A stretch of DNA of 55,584 bases from Jejuia pallidilutea (GTDB lineage Bacteria; Bacteroidota; Bacteroidia; Flavobacteriales; Flavobacteriaceae). The notes beneath the pieces were generated by a model that saw nothing but the letters and a program-made list of their open reading frames with translations, had not been told where the DNA came from and ran no database searches. The position numbers were made by a program, and so were the translations under genes. The stretch covers positions 1-55,584 of the forward strand of contig NZ_PVEO01000014.1 of NCBI RefSeq assembly GCF_002973595.1, written 5' to 3'. Below are positions 25,429 through 34,758 of this stretch, one piece after another (the first letter of the stretch is position 1; every line of letters begins with the position of its first letter).

Positions 25429-26181
25429 ATGAAAAAAACAGCGTTTATAACAGGTGCCACAAGTGGTATTGGAGAAGCCACAGCTTATGAATTTGCCAAA
25501 CATGGAATTAGATTAGTGTTATGCGGAAGACGGTTAAACCGATTAAAAACCATTAAAAATGCTTTAGAGCGTTTAACCGATGTGCACATTTTGAATTTTG
25601 ATGTTAGAGATAAGGATGCTACCCTGCATGCTATTAATAACTTACCCGAAGCATTCAAACAAATTGATATTCTTATTAATAATGCAGGAAATGCGCATGG
25701 TTTAGACCCCATACAAACTGGTGATTTAGAGGATTGGGATGCCATGATGGATATTAATGTAAAAGGTCTACTTTATGTTAGCAAAGCGATTATACCACAA
25801 ATGACAGCGCGTAAATCTGGGCATATTATTAACATTGGTTCTTCGGCAGGAAAAGAAGTATATCCTAAAGGCAATGTATATTGTGGTAGCAAACATGCGG
25901 TTTTAGCTATTACCGAAGGTATGCGCATAGATTTAAATCCGTTTGGTATAAAAGTAAGTGCCATAAACCCCGGACTGGTAGAAACCGAATTCTCCAAAGT
26001 ACGTTTTAAGGGCGGAAAAGAGGCCGACAGTGTTTACAAAGGATTTAAAGCATTACAGGCGAAAGATGTTGCCGAAGTGATTTATTTTGCGGTAACACGA
26101 CCTCCTCATGTAAACATTGCAGATGTTTTGATGTTTTGTACGGCACAAGCTAATAGTGTAACGGTAAAAAAGGAGTTTTAG
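25429..26181 (+). CDS. Short-chain dehydrogenase/reductase (YdfG-like)
   Basis: This 250-residue classical SDR has the Rossmann TGATSGIGEAT motif (about residues 8-18), NNAGNA near 85-90 and the catalytic Ser-Tyr-Lys set, with NIGSSAG and YCGSK near 150-155. It uses NAD(P)H with an unknown small alcohol or hydroxy acid, perhaps serine or malonic semialdehyde by similarity to YdfG. Its stop codon touches the start of the next gene (TAGATG), so both are probably translated from one message. Confidence 0.9.
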   Translation: MKKTAFITGATSGIGEATAYEFAKHGIRLVLCGRRLNRLKTIKNALERLTDVHILNFDVRDKDATLHAINNLPEAFKQIDILINNAGNAHGLDPIQTGDLEDWDAMMDINVKGLLYVSKAIIPQMTARKSGHIINIGSSAGKEVYPKGNVYCGSKHAVLAITEGMRIDLNPFGIKVSAINPGLVETEFSKVRFKGGKEADSVYKGFKALQAKDVAEVIYFAVTRPPHVNIADVLMFCTAQANSVTVKKEF

Positions 26182-27294
26182 ATGGCAAAAAATATTACTT
26201 ATTTATTGGGAGCCGGTGCAAGTTTTAATGCAATACCCGTAGTTGATGGAATACCTGATGCGTTGGATCATTTTGCAAACGAATTTAATCCTGGAAAAGC
26301 TTATCACAATTTTGCTCCAATAGAGTTTTCTGATGAAAAAAATCAAACAATAGTTAAACTTTTTTTATATCAGCACCAAAATGATGTGAAAACTTTACGG
26401 GAGTATCACTCAAAACTTAGAGACTTTTATAAAGATATAATATGGTTAAAGTCTGAAGCAAAAAAACACACTAGCATTGATACTTTTGCAAAAAAACTAT
26501 ACCTACAAGAGGATTTACCTAATCTAAAAAAACTAAAAACAATTTTATCATGCTTCTTCATTTTCTTGCAAACAAAAAAATTTGATAAAAGATATGATAG
26601 TCTTTTTGCATCGGTTCTTGATGACTTAAATAACCTTCCAGGTCAAATAAAATTGCTTTCTTGGAACTACGATTCTCAGTTGGAAATTGCACTTAGCAAT
26701 TTTACCAATGACTCTATAAATGAAGCTAAGAAAAAACTTAAATTACATTCAAAAGGAGATATCATGTTCGACGCTTACGCTCCTAATGAATTTTGCGTTT
26801 ATAAAATAAATGGAACTACCAATATTCAAAAAAGAGATTTTAATATTGATAACATTTTATCTGACTTTAAATCAAACAACACTTCAATAATAAAAACTTT
26901 TTTGGATTTACATGGAGAATTACAAAATTTCAAAAGCCAGCCTAATATGACATTTGCTTGGGAAGATTTTAATACAGAAAAAGGATTTTTCCCAAATTTA
27001 AGGCATTCTATTTCCGAAACCGAAATTTTGATTGTCATTGGTTACTCATTCCCTTTTTTTAATAGAAAGGTTGATAAATTTATCCTAGATTCAATGTCTA
27101 ATTTGAAAAAAATTTATATCCAAGACCCAAACAACGCCAACGATATAATTGAAAAAATAAAAGATATGGTTCCTTGGCAAAAATCGTTTTTTAATTTAGG
27201 CAAACCTGATAAACCAGCAACATCGACTAAAGAAATAATTAAATTTATCCCTAAAACTTTCGTAGAGCAATTTTTCATCCCAGTAGAATTTTAA
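26182..27294 (+). CDS. SIR2-like domain protein
   Basis: This 370-residue protein starts with ITYLLGAGASFNAIP (residues 4-19), the nucleotide-binding opening of SIR2-like proteins. It has LSWNYDSQLEIA (about residues 159-170), equivalent to the NYD motif of SIR2-type domains, and a C-terminal ILIVIGYSFPFFNRKVDKF (about 280-298) as in the IGYS motif. Such proteins bind or hydrolyse NAD, and many bacterial ones act in phage defence as NADases. No second effector domain is visible. Codon use is very AT-rich, with long runs of A. The start touches the SDR stop. Confidence 0.7.
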   Translation: MAKNITYLLGAGASFNAIPVVDGIPDALDHFANEFNPGKAYHNFAPIEFSDEKNQTIVKLFLYQHQNDVKTLREYHSKLRDFYKDIIWLKSEAKKHTSIDTFAKKLYLQEDLPNLKKLKTILSCFFIFLQTKKFDKRYDSLFASVLDDLNNLPGQIKLLSWNYDSQLEIALSNFTNDSINEAKKKLKLHSKGDIMFDAYAPNEFCVYKINGTTNIQKRDFNIDNILSDFKSNNTSIIKTFLDLHGELQNFKSQPNMTFAWEDFNTEKGFFPNLRHSISETEILIVIGYSFPFFNRKVDKFILDSMSNLKKIYIQDPNNANDIIEKIKDMVPWQKSFFNLGKPDKPATSTKEIIKFIPKTFVEQFFIPVEF

Positions 27295-27299
27295 AATAG

Positions 27300-27323
27300 A
27301 TTCCTGCCTTCGCAGGAATGACA
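27300..27323. repeat. CTTC-loop palindrome (REP-like)
   Basis: ATTCCTGC (27300-27307), loop CTTC, GCAGGAAT (27312-27319), then GACA. The ATG inside the right arm (27318) is in frame with the next gene but is unlikely to be its start. Confidence 0.7.
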
Positions 27324-27326
27324 GAT

Positions 27327-28460
27327 ATGATTAACAAACGCCTACTTATAAAACACCTTTTGGCTCATAATGATGAGAACAGCTTTTATGATAAAAAGCG
27401 AAAAATTGATATTGGCCAAAAAGAAGGTAAGGCTAAGTTTTTAAAGCATATCTGTGCTCTTTCTAACAGCAACCCAAAAAACAACTCCTACATAGTTATT
27501 GGTGTAGAAGATGAAGACAACACAATTGTTGGTGTAGATTTTTTTGATGATAGCAAAATTCAAAATCTCATAAATGCTTATTTAACCCATCCGCCCATTG
27601 TGCAATATGAAAACATACCGTTTCCACACCTCCCAGACGATAAAGTGGTAGGGCTTGTAACCATTAGGCCTACTGGAAAACTAACCTCGCTACGTAAAAA
27701 TATCTGGAAGTATTACGGTGGATCTGTGTTTTTTCGCGATGGTAGTATAAGTATGCCCAAAGTGTTTGAAAGTGATATTGTTGATGTGAACTCTAAAATT
27801 GTAGAAGCTATTGAAAAAAATGCTCAAAACAATATAGAGCACACCCTTGATGGTGTGATGGATTTTATGAAAAAGCGCAAAGACTATAATGCACAATACA
27901 AAGTGTTTAAAGAATATTTTGTAGTGTGTTGGGCTGGACAAAAAAAAATTATAAAAAAGGAGACATTTTACTCTAGGGTGGATATAGAATTGATTAACGA
28001 ACAGGTACGTTTATTTTTCTCTGCACTCGATGAGGTTTCTATAACGATTACCGATGATACTTTTGAAATTATTGAATATGTTAACCTAGGATTTCAAAAA
28101 AACCACAAATATTACCCATTAGAAGAAACTGTTATTAATTTTCAGGATAATGCCAGTTACACCATTGAAACCAAATTGTTATTTGAGCCTCCACAATTCA
28201 ATAAAAAAACATTGTACCATATGTACAACAGCAATAATGCGCTTTTAGAAAAACTAAAAAAGGGGGTAACCTTAACTGAAAATGAAACTGTAGATTTAAA
28301 CAATTTGCCATCTACATATCTTATTTGCTACCTTAACGATTTTGAAAACGCTATAGATAAGCTACAAGAAGCTAAACCTTTTTTAAAAACTCAAAATAAT
28401 GGTGTTTATCTACTATATAAAGAAGCTATGCGGATTTTAAGGAAGGTAAAATACAATTAA
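27327..28460 (+). CDS. AlbA_2/Schlafen-type protein
   Basis: From the ATG at 27327 it has 377 residues. The N-terminal domain (about residues 20-125) shows the AlbA_2 (DUF4062-like, Schlafen core) pattern: GQKEGKAKFLKHICALSNS, then SYIVIGVEDEDNTIVGVDFF and IVQYENIPFPHL. The rest (about 130-377) matches no family I recognise. Some bacterial AlbA_2 proteins are RNases or regulators, some of them linked to phage defence. The neighbouring SIR2-like gene makes a defence pair possible, but this is inference. The upstream ATG at 27318 lies in a repeat. Confidence 0.7.
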   Translation: MINKRLLIKHLLAHNDENSFYDKKRKIDIGQKEGKAKFLKHICALSNSNPKNNSYIVIGVEDEDNTIVGVDFFDDSKIQNLINAYLTHPPIVQYENIPFPHLPDDKVVGLVTIRPTGKLTSLRKNIWKYYGGSVFFRDGSISMPKVFESDIVDVNSKIVEAIEKNAQNNIEHTLDGVMDFMKKRKDYNAQYKVFKEYFVVCWAGQKKIIKKETFYSRVDIELINEQVRLFFSALDEVSITITDDTFEIIEYVNLGFQKNHKYYPLEETVINFQDNASYTIETKLLFEPPQFNKKTLYHMYNSNNALLEKLKKGVTLTENETVDLNNLPSTYLICYLNDFENAIDKLQEAKPFLKTQNNGVYLLYKEAMRILRKVKYN

Positions 28461-28522
28461 CATTTGTTAATAAATTTAACCATAATTTAACCTTCACATA
28501 TGTTTATTTTCTGAAAAAGTAT

Positions 28523-28595
28523 TATGTTTGCAACGCTATTAATCATTTTAATTAAACCTTGTGCTCCAAATCGAAACAGAGTCAAGGTTTTTTTA
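28523..28595 (+). ncRNA. Possible small RNA with own promoter and terminator
   Basis: TATGTTTG (28523-28530) matches the -7 consensus TAnnTTTG. About 25 bases later AAACCTTG (28554-28561) pairs with CAAGGTTT (28583-28590), and a T7 run (28588-28594) follows. Both strong signals flank a segment too short for a protein, giving a predicted RNA of about 60 bases. It may instead be just the terminator of the preceding gene at 28460. Confidence 0.35.
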
Positions 28596-28620
28596 TGCGC
28601 TTAATCTAACTTCAGTAAAA

Positions 28621-29166
28621 TTAAGCCTCTGGGTTTTTCTCCCTAAAGTTTTTATAAAGTTTAAACCCTAACATTATAAGAATACCCAAAACCACAATAC
28701 CAATAATACCCCATATCCAATTTATAGCACTTTTTAGGATAACTAAAAAAATAACTGCAAAGAGTATGAATGTGGCACCTTCGTTCCAAATACGCATGTA
28801 GCTGGATGTTTTTTTTACCTCATCATTCTGTAATTGTTTATAGTATTGATGCGTTTTTAAGTGATATATAAAAAGCAGCAGAATAAAGCCTATTTTTACT
28901 TGCATCCATGGCAGATAAAATAATGCAGGATTAATATAAAACAAACTTAATCCAAAAACTAGGGCTAAAATTGCCGAGGGCCATGTAATAATAAACCATA
29001 ACCGTTTTGCCATTAGCTTAAGTTGTTTGCCTAAAATTTCTTTATCTGGTGATGGTTTTTGAAATGCTTCTATTTGATACACAAAAAGCCTTGGGATATA
29101 AAACAACCCTGCAAACCAAGTAATTACAAAAATAAGATGAAATGCTTTTAGATAGAAATATGCCAT
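28621..29166 (-). CDS. hemJ: HemJ-like protoporphyrinogen IX oxidase (CopD/UPF0093 family)
   Basis: HemJ oxidises protoporphyrinogen IX to protoporphyrin IX in the inner membrane, just before ferrochelatase. The 181-residue product shows the family opening YLKAFHLIFVITWFAGLFYIPRL with a conserved His near residue 10 and Arg near 26, then four to five helices and a conserved Lys-Ile-Gly (MQVKIG) near 93-98. The family is slightly shorter. The start overlaps the stop of the BNR gene by one base. Its role is consistent with hemH lying upstream on the same strand. No HemG or HemY is seen. Confidence 0.85.
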   Translation of the reverse strand: MAYFYLKAFHLIFVITWFAGLFYIPRLFVYQIEAFQKPSPDKEILGKQLKLMAKRLWFIITWPSAILALVFGLSLFYINPALFYLPWMQVKIGFILLLFIYHLKTHQYYKQLQNDEVKKTSSYMRIWNEGATFILFAVIFLVILKSAINWIWGIIGIVVLGILIMLGFKLYKNFREKNPEA

Positions 29167-32100
29167 TATTTATCGATAAATAAATAGTTTAAATTTTTAG
29201 CATTAAACGCTTGGTTAAACGCCTTAATTTCGTTGCTTAACAACGCATTAAAAGTACTTAATTCTTTATTTATTTTTTGGGTAAGTTCATTTTTTACCGC
29301 AATATCTTGTTCGGTTGGCGCAAAATCGCCCATACTTACCAAGGCATTTAAGTGCCCTAATTTATTGGTAAGCCTAATTGGAAAATTAAGTGGGTCTTGT
29401 GCACTCTTATTTTTAGTTTGGTATAAGGCTTCTTCTATACTTTTAAAGTCTTTTTGTAATGCTTTTGCTTTATCTAGCAAATCTTTTACCGTGTTGTCGC
29501 CTTTATACTGCTTTTCAAAAGCTAAGAGCTGTTTGTTAATGTTTCTAATTTTTTTAATGGTTTTATGCGCCTTATCCATTGTATTATTTACATCTTTTAT
29601 AAAATTAAATTGCGCTTGCATGTCGGCCAAATCGCTTTCTGCTCTTGGATCAGCAAGTATAGTAAATGGTTGCGACACGCTTTCTCCATTTTTATTTAAA
29701 GTTACTTTATAGCTTCCAGGAACAGCTTTAGGGCCATCTAAACTAGCCCACCATAAAATCATGCCTTCTAGTTTTTCGGTTCCTTCATACATCATATCCC
29801 ATACAAATTGGTTTGCCCCTTTTTTTACCTCAAGTTTGTCTTTCTTTTTATTTGCTGTACTAAAGGTTTTAATAGTATCACCTTTCATATTAAAATACGT
29901 TAAAGACACCGTATCTTTCTGTTCATCGAAATCTTTAATATTAAAATACGTTACCACACCATTTGGATGGTTTGTACCTGAAGTTTTACTATTTTTTAAT
30001 GTGCCCCCTCGCATTCTGTAAGCATCTTTTGGCTTAAACAATGTAAGTTGATTTGAATATTTAAGATCGTGTAACTGATGTAATACGGTTAAATCATCAA
30101 GTATCCACAAACTTCTACCTTGCGTTGCTACTATTAAACTATTATTTTTTATGGTGAGGTCTGTAATAGGTACTATAGGTAAATTTAACTGAAACGGTTT
30201 CCAGTTTTTGCCATCATCAAAAGAAATATACATTCCAGTTTCTGTACCAGCATAAAGCAAGCCTTTACGTTTAGGGTCTTCTCTTAAAACTCTTGTAAAA
30301 TGTTCTGGAGCTATCCCGTTTGTAATTTTTGTCCACGATTTACCATAATTAGTAGTTTTATACAAATACGGTGTAAAATCGCCTGTTTTATATTTTGTAC
30401 CAGCAACATAGCAAGTACCGGCATTAAAAACACTAGGTTCTATACTGTTTATCATCATCCAATCTGGCATACCTTTTGGCGTAACGTTCGTCCAATTTTT
30501 TCCACCATCTTGTGTTACGTGTATTAGTCCATCATCACTACCAACCCATAACAAACCTTCTTTTAAAGGAGACTCTTGGGCTGCAAAAATGGTACAATAA
30601 TATTCCACAGATGTGTTATCTTGTGTAATTGGACCACCCGAAGATTTTAATTTTGAAGGATCATTTCTAGTTAAATCCGGACTAATAATTTCCCAGGATT
30701 GCCCTTCGTTTTCAGTAACATGTACATGTTGTGAAAACGTATATAAACGATTGGGATTATGTTTTGAAAATATAATAGGGAAATTCCACTGGAAACGATA
30801 TTTCATACCTTCGGCACCGTGGCCCATGGGGTTATCTGGCCATACGTTGATAGCTCTAACGGTTCCTGTTTTATGGTTGAATCGGGTTAAATACCCGTCG
30901 TAACTCCCACCGTAAACAATGTCGTTATTTGTAGGGTCTATGGCTATATGCGCCGATTCTCCTCCTGCGGTTGGTTCCCAATCGTCTTCTGTAATACTTC
31001 TACCATCTGTTCTGTGGGCAATTCTAATTGTAGAATTATCTTGTTGTGCCGCATAAATACGAAATGGAAAATGGTTATCTGTAGTTACCCTATAAAACTG
31101 TGATGTGGGCTGATTGTAATATGTACTCCATGTTTCGCCACCATCGTAAGTTACTTGTGCGCCACCATCGTCTCCAATAATCATGCGGTTGGGGTTTTCT
31201 GGGGCTATCCATAAATCGTGGTGGTCTCCGTGTGGAGCGTTATAAGTGCTAAATGTTTGTCCTCCATCTGTACTTTTATGGTAACGTACATTTAAAACAT
31301 ACACCAAATCTACATCTTTAGTATCGGCATACACCCTAGTGTAGTACCATGCGCGCTGGCGTAGTTTACGTTCACTATTCACCTGTTTCCATGTGTCTCC
31401 ACCATCATCACTTCTGTAAAGTCCTCCTTTTTCTTTGTTTTCTACTATAGCCCAAACACGTTGGTTATTAACAGGAGATACGGTTACACCAATAATACCC
31501 AAAGTATCGGTTGGAAAGCCTTCGTGTTTTGAAATCTCCGTCCAACTTTCGCCACTATCTGTACTTTTCCATAAGGCAGACCCTTCACCTCCAGAGCTCA
31601 AACTGTAAGGTGTACGCTGTACACACCATGTTGAGGCATATAAAATTCTTGGGTTTGTAGGATCCATAATTAAATCTACAACCCCAGCATGTGCATTAGA
31701 GAATAAGGTTTTTTTCCATGTTTTTCCTCCGTCTATACTTTTGTAAACCCCGCGCTCTTCGGTTGGTTTATAAATATTACCCAATACTCCTGCATATACA
31801 ATATTTGAATTTGTAGGATGAATTGCTATTCTTGGAATATGTCTTGAGGTGTTCAATCCAGAATTCGTCCAAGTTTTACCTGCATCTACGCTTTTCCAAA
31901 CACCGTAACCAGAAGATACGTTTCCTCTTACTGTTTTTTCGCCACCACCAACATACATTACGTTAGGATCTGATTTAGCGACGGATATAGCTCCTATACT
32001 CCCACCAAAAAAGCCATCGGAGATATTTTCCCAAGACCTTCCTCCATTAGTAGTTTTCCAAATACCTCCTCCTGTTGCACCAAAATAATAAAGATTTGGT

Positions 32101-32261
32101 TTGTTAGGAACACCCGTAACCGCAGCACTTCTACCGCCTCTAAAGGGGCCTAATAACCGGTATTGTAATGCATTATAGTTTGATTCATCAAAGGTTTGTG
32201 CTTGAAGTAATATTGAGTTTCCAAAGAAAAAAAAACATAAAATAACAGCAAATAATCTCAT
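29166..32261 (-). CDS. Secreted BNR/sortilin-like beta-propeller protein
   Basis: This 1031-residue protein has a signal peptide (ending LLQAQ near residue 22) and a series of BNR/Asp-box repeats (for example SKDGGKTW-like segments GGRSWENI, AGKTWTNS, GGKTWKKT, SGESWTEI and GGDTWKQV) that form one or two propellers across residues 30-720. A helical C-terminal region (about 880-1031) follows. The family is often annotated as a VPS10/sortilin or sialidase-like glycosyl hydrolase; neither activity is established. There is no T9SS domain at the C-terminus. hemJ follows with a one-base overlap. Confidence 0.88.
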   Translation of the reverse strand: MRLFAVILCFFFFGNSILLQAQTFDESNYNALQYRLLGPFRGGRSAAVTGVPNKPNLYYFGATGGGIWKTTNGGRSWENISDGFFGGSIGAISVAKSDPNVMYVGGGEKTVRGNVSSGYGVWKSVDAGKTWTNSGLNTSRHIPRIAIHPTNSNIVYAGVLGNIYKPTEERGVYKSIDGGKTWKKTLFSNAHAGVVDLIMDPTNPRILYASTWCVQRTPYSLSSGGEGSALWKSTDSGESWTEISKHEGFPTDTLGIIGVTVSPVNNQRVWAIVENKEKGGLYRSDDGGDTWKQVNSERKLRQRAWYYTRVYADTKDVDLVYVLNVRYHKSTDGGQTFSTYNAPHGDHHDLWIAPENPNRMIIGDDGGAQVTYDGGETWSTYYNQPTSQFYRVTTDNHFPFRIYAAQQDNSTIRIAHRTDGRSITEDDWEPTAGGESAHIAIDPTNNDIVYGGSYDGYLTRFNHKTGTVRAINVWPDNPMGHGAEGMKYRFQWNFPIIFSKHNPNRLYTFSQHVHVTENEGQSWEIISPDLTRNDPSKLKSSGGPITQDNTSVEYYCTIFAAQESPLKEGLLWVGSDDGLIHVTQDGGKNWTNVTPKGMPDWMMINSIEPSVFNAGTCYVAGTKYKTGDFTPYLYKTTNYGKSWTKITNGIAPEHFTRVLREDPKRKGLLYAGTETGMYISFDDGKNWKPFQLNLPIVPITDLTIKNNSLIVATQGRSLWILDDLTVLHQLHDLKYSNQLTLFKPKDAYRMRGGTLKNSKTSGTNHPNGVVTYFNIKDFDEQKDTVSLTYFNMKGDTIKTFSTANKKKDKLEVKKGANQFVWDMMYEGTEKLEGMILWWASLDGPKAVPGSYKVTLNKNGESVSQPFTILADPRAESDLADMQAQFNFIKDVNNTMDKAHKTIKKIRNINKQLLAFEKQYKGDNTVKDLLDKAKALQKDFKSIEEALYQTKNKSAQDPLNFPIRLTNKLGHLNALVSMGDFAPTEQDIAVKNELTQKINKELSTFNALLSNEIKAFNQAFNAKNLNYLFIDK

Positions 32262-32318
32262 TATCGCAAGGGTTTTAATGTGAATATATAGATAGCCTAA
32301 ATTTAAGCATAAATATTA

Positions 32319-33671
32319 TTATGGTACCGTTGTGAGTAATTTTAACTTTACCTCGCGATGTAAAAAAATTGCTGTAACTATGGTAGACAGTACATCTGCA
32401 ATAGGAAAAGATATCCAAACCCCTATTTCACCGTAAAATTTTGGCAAAATTAAAATTAGAGGAATAAAGAAAAAACCTTGTCTTGTAAGCGTTAATAGCA
32501 GTGCAGGAATTGCTTTTCCAACCGCTTGAAAATATGCTGCACCAATAAGTTGAATGGCTATAATAGGTGTTGCGGCAAACACCCAACGCATTGCCGAGGG
32601 TGTTTCTAAAATTACATTTTCGTCTTTGGTAAATAAACGGGTAATAGCTTCTGGAAACACCATTAAAAGCACAAACACTAAAGTGGCTAAACCAGATGCG
32701 TAAAGTATTGCCGTAATTATTGTTTTTCTAACACGATTAAATTTTGAAGCACCATAATTAAATCCTGCAATAGGTAAAAATCCTTGTGTAATACCATATA
32801 CGGGAAATAGGGCAAACATTAACATACGCCCAACGATGGCATAGGCTGTAACAGAGGTTTCGCCACCTAAATCGAACAAAATATTATTCATAAATAAATA
32901 TGTAATGCTCACTACGGCTTGTCGAGACAAGGTAACAAACCCCAAAGATCCAATTTCTGAAACAATATGTTTTTTAAGTGAAAAATGGCATTTTAGAAGT
33001 TTTAGTTCAGAATGTTTAGACAAGAAGAACCAAAGAATGAATGCAAAACACAACAAATAAGATCCTGTTGTAGCCCATGCAGCTCCTGCCATTCCCCAAT
33101 CGAATACATTAATAAAAACATAATCTAAAAGTAAATTTCCAACCGATGGAATCATCATCGCATACATGGCAAATTTTGGTTTACCTTCAGCCCTAATTAC
33201 AGTATTCCCCATCATGCAAAGTGCCAAGAAAGGTACTCCGTACAATACAATTCTATAATAAATAGTTGCTGGTTCTAAAATAGCACCTTTGCCACCAAAT
33301 GCTGGAATAATACCATTTATAAACCATAATCCTAGAATTACCATAGTAACGGTAACCAACAAAGTAAGCGTAATTTGGTTCCCAAAGGTAATGCGGGCTT
33401 TTTTTATATTGTCGGCACCAAGTGCTCTAGAAATTATAGAAGATCCGCCAATACCAATCGCCATTCCTAATGCTGCAATAAAAAAAGATACAGGTAATAC
33501 TACGTTTATAGCTGCTATTGCAATAGAACCAATCCATTGTCCAACAAAAATAGTGTCTACCAAAATGTTTAGCGACATTACCAATATTCCAATAGAAGCT
33601 GGAACAGCTTGCTTTATAAGAAGTTTGCCTATTGGCTGTGTGCCTAAATCTTGTGAGGAAACCTTAGCCAT
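32319..33671 (-). CDS. MATE family efflux transporter
   Basis: This 450-residue protein has 12 membrane helices and the two-fold MATE pattern. It starts within a one-base overlap of the hemH stop (TAATG), so both are probably translated together. MATE proteins export cationic drugs, flavins or other organic compounds using H+ or Na+. Its coupling to ferrochelatase might mean export of porphyrin or haem-related compounds, but this is inference and the substrate cannot be read from the sequence. Confidence 0.9.
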   Translation of the reverse strand: MAKVSSQDLGTQPIGKLLIKQAVPASIGILVMSLNILVDTIFVGQWIGSIAIAAINVVLPVSFFIAALGMAIGIGGSSIISRALGADNIKKARITFGNQITLTLLVTVTMVILGLWFINGIIPAFGGKGAILEPATIYYRIVLYGVPFLALCMMGNTVIRAEGKPKFAMYAMMIPSVGNLLLDYVFINVFDWGMAGAAWATTGSYLLCFAFILWFFLSKHSELKLLKCHFSLKKHIVSEIGSLGFVTLSRQAVVSITYLFMNNILFDLGGETSVTAYAIVGRMLMFALFPVYGITQGFLPIAGFNYGASKFNRVRKTIITAILYASGLATLVFVLLMVFPEAITRLFTKDENVILETPSAMRWVFAATPIIAIQLIGAAYFQAVGKAIPALLLTLTRQGFFFIPLILILPKFYGEIGVWISFPIADVLSTIVTAIFLHREVKLKLLTTVP

Positions 33672-34708
33672 TAAACGGTTGCCGGCTTTTCGTCAACAGT
33701 CCATTCTTTTGCCATATTAGCAATTACTTGGGCAAAATCCTCACGGTCGTTTAAACATGGTATAACCGTAAATTGCTCGCCACCAACTTCGTGAAAAATC
33801 TCTTCCCCTTCCATAGCAATCTCTTCTAAAGTTTCTAAACAATCGCTAACAAATGCTGGAGTAACAATAGCCATTTTTTTTATGCCTTCTTTACCCATAC
33901 GCTCTATAGTACGATCTGTGTAGGGCTGTAACCAAGGATCGAAACCAAGCCTAGATTGAAATGTAGTGGAATACGTGCCGTTTTTTAAGCCCAATTTTTT
34001 AGCAACATTAACGGTGGTAATTTCACATTGGTGACGGTAACAAAATTCATGTTGCGGACTCCCTTTTTTAAAGCAACATTTACCGTCCATTTTACAGTTT
34101 CCATTAGTAATATCACTTTTGCGGATATGGCGTTCTGGCACACCGTGGTAACTAAACAGAATATGCTCATAATCTAAACCATCTAGTTGTTCTGCAATAC
34201 TTTTTGAAAGCACATTAATGTAATCTTGCCGTCCATAAAACGCAGGCGTTTGTGTAATTTTTAACTGAGGAAAGTGTGCAGCTACCAGTTCATCGACTTT
34301 CACATCAATAGTTTCGGTAGTTGCCATAGCAAATTGCGGATATAGCGGAATGGTTTTTATTTCGGTACACCCTTTATCTACCAATTCCTGTAGCCCTTTT
34401 TTAATCGTCATACTCCCATATCGCATGGCTAATGCCACAGGAATATCAAGCTTTTCTTGTACTTTTTCTTGAAGCCTTTCTGAAAGTACTATTAAAGGGG
34501 AGCCTTCGTCCCACCATATTTTTTTATATGCTTTGGCCGAAGCCTTGGGTCGAGTATTTAAAATAATACCTTTTACAAGTAAGTTTCTTGCCCAAAGCGG
34601 TACGTCTATAACACGTTCGTCCATTAAAAATTCACCCAAATATTTTTTCACATCTTTAGGTTCTGGGCTATCTGGAGAACCTAAATTAACTAGAAGAATG
34701 CCTTTCAT
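33671..34708 (-). CDS. hemH: Ferrochelatase
   Basis: It inserts iron into protoporphyrin IX, the last step of protohaem synthesis. The 345-residue protein has the family opening GILLVNLGSPDSPEP, ALAMRYGSMTIKKGLQEL and the catalytic His in FSYHGVPERHIRK (near residue 190). Immediately after lies a Cys-rich segment (NCKMDGKCCFKKGS then EFCYRHQCE, five Cys) that could hold a [2Fe-2S] cluster; some bacterial ferrochelatases carry such an internal cluster. The catalytic Glu is in LETLEEIAMEG near 300. The MATE gene overlaps its stop. Confidence 0.95.
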   Translation of the reverse strand: MKGILLVNLGSPDSPEPKDVKKYLGEFLMDERVIDVPLWARNLLVKGIILNTRPKASAKAYKKIWWDEGSPLIVLSERLQEKVQEKLDIPVALAMRYGSMTIKKGLQELVDKGCTEIKTIPLYPQFAMATTETIDVKVDELVAAHFPQLKITQTPAFYGRQDYINVLSKSIAEQLDGLDYEHILFSYHGVPERHIRKSDITNGNCKMDGKCCFKKGSPQHEFCYRHQCEITTVNVAKKLGLKNGTYSTTFQSRLGFDPWLQPYTDRTIERMGKEGIKKMAIVTPAFVSDCLETLEEIAMEGEEIFHEVGGEQFTVIPCLNDREDFAQVIANMAKEWTVDEKPATV

Positions 34709-34758
34709 AAATCTCTTTTTCTTTGCAATTATACAGGTTATCTTATATGTTATGCTTA

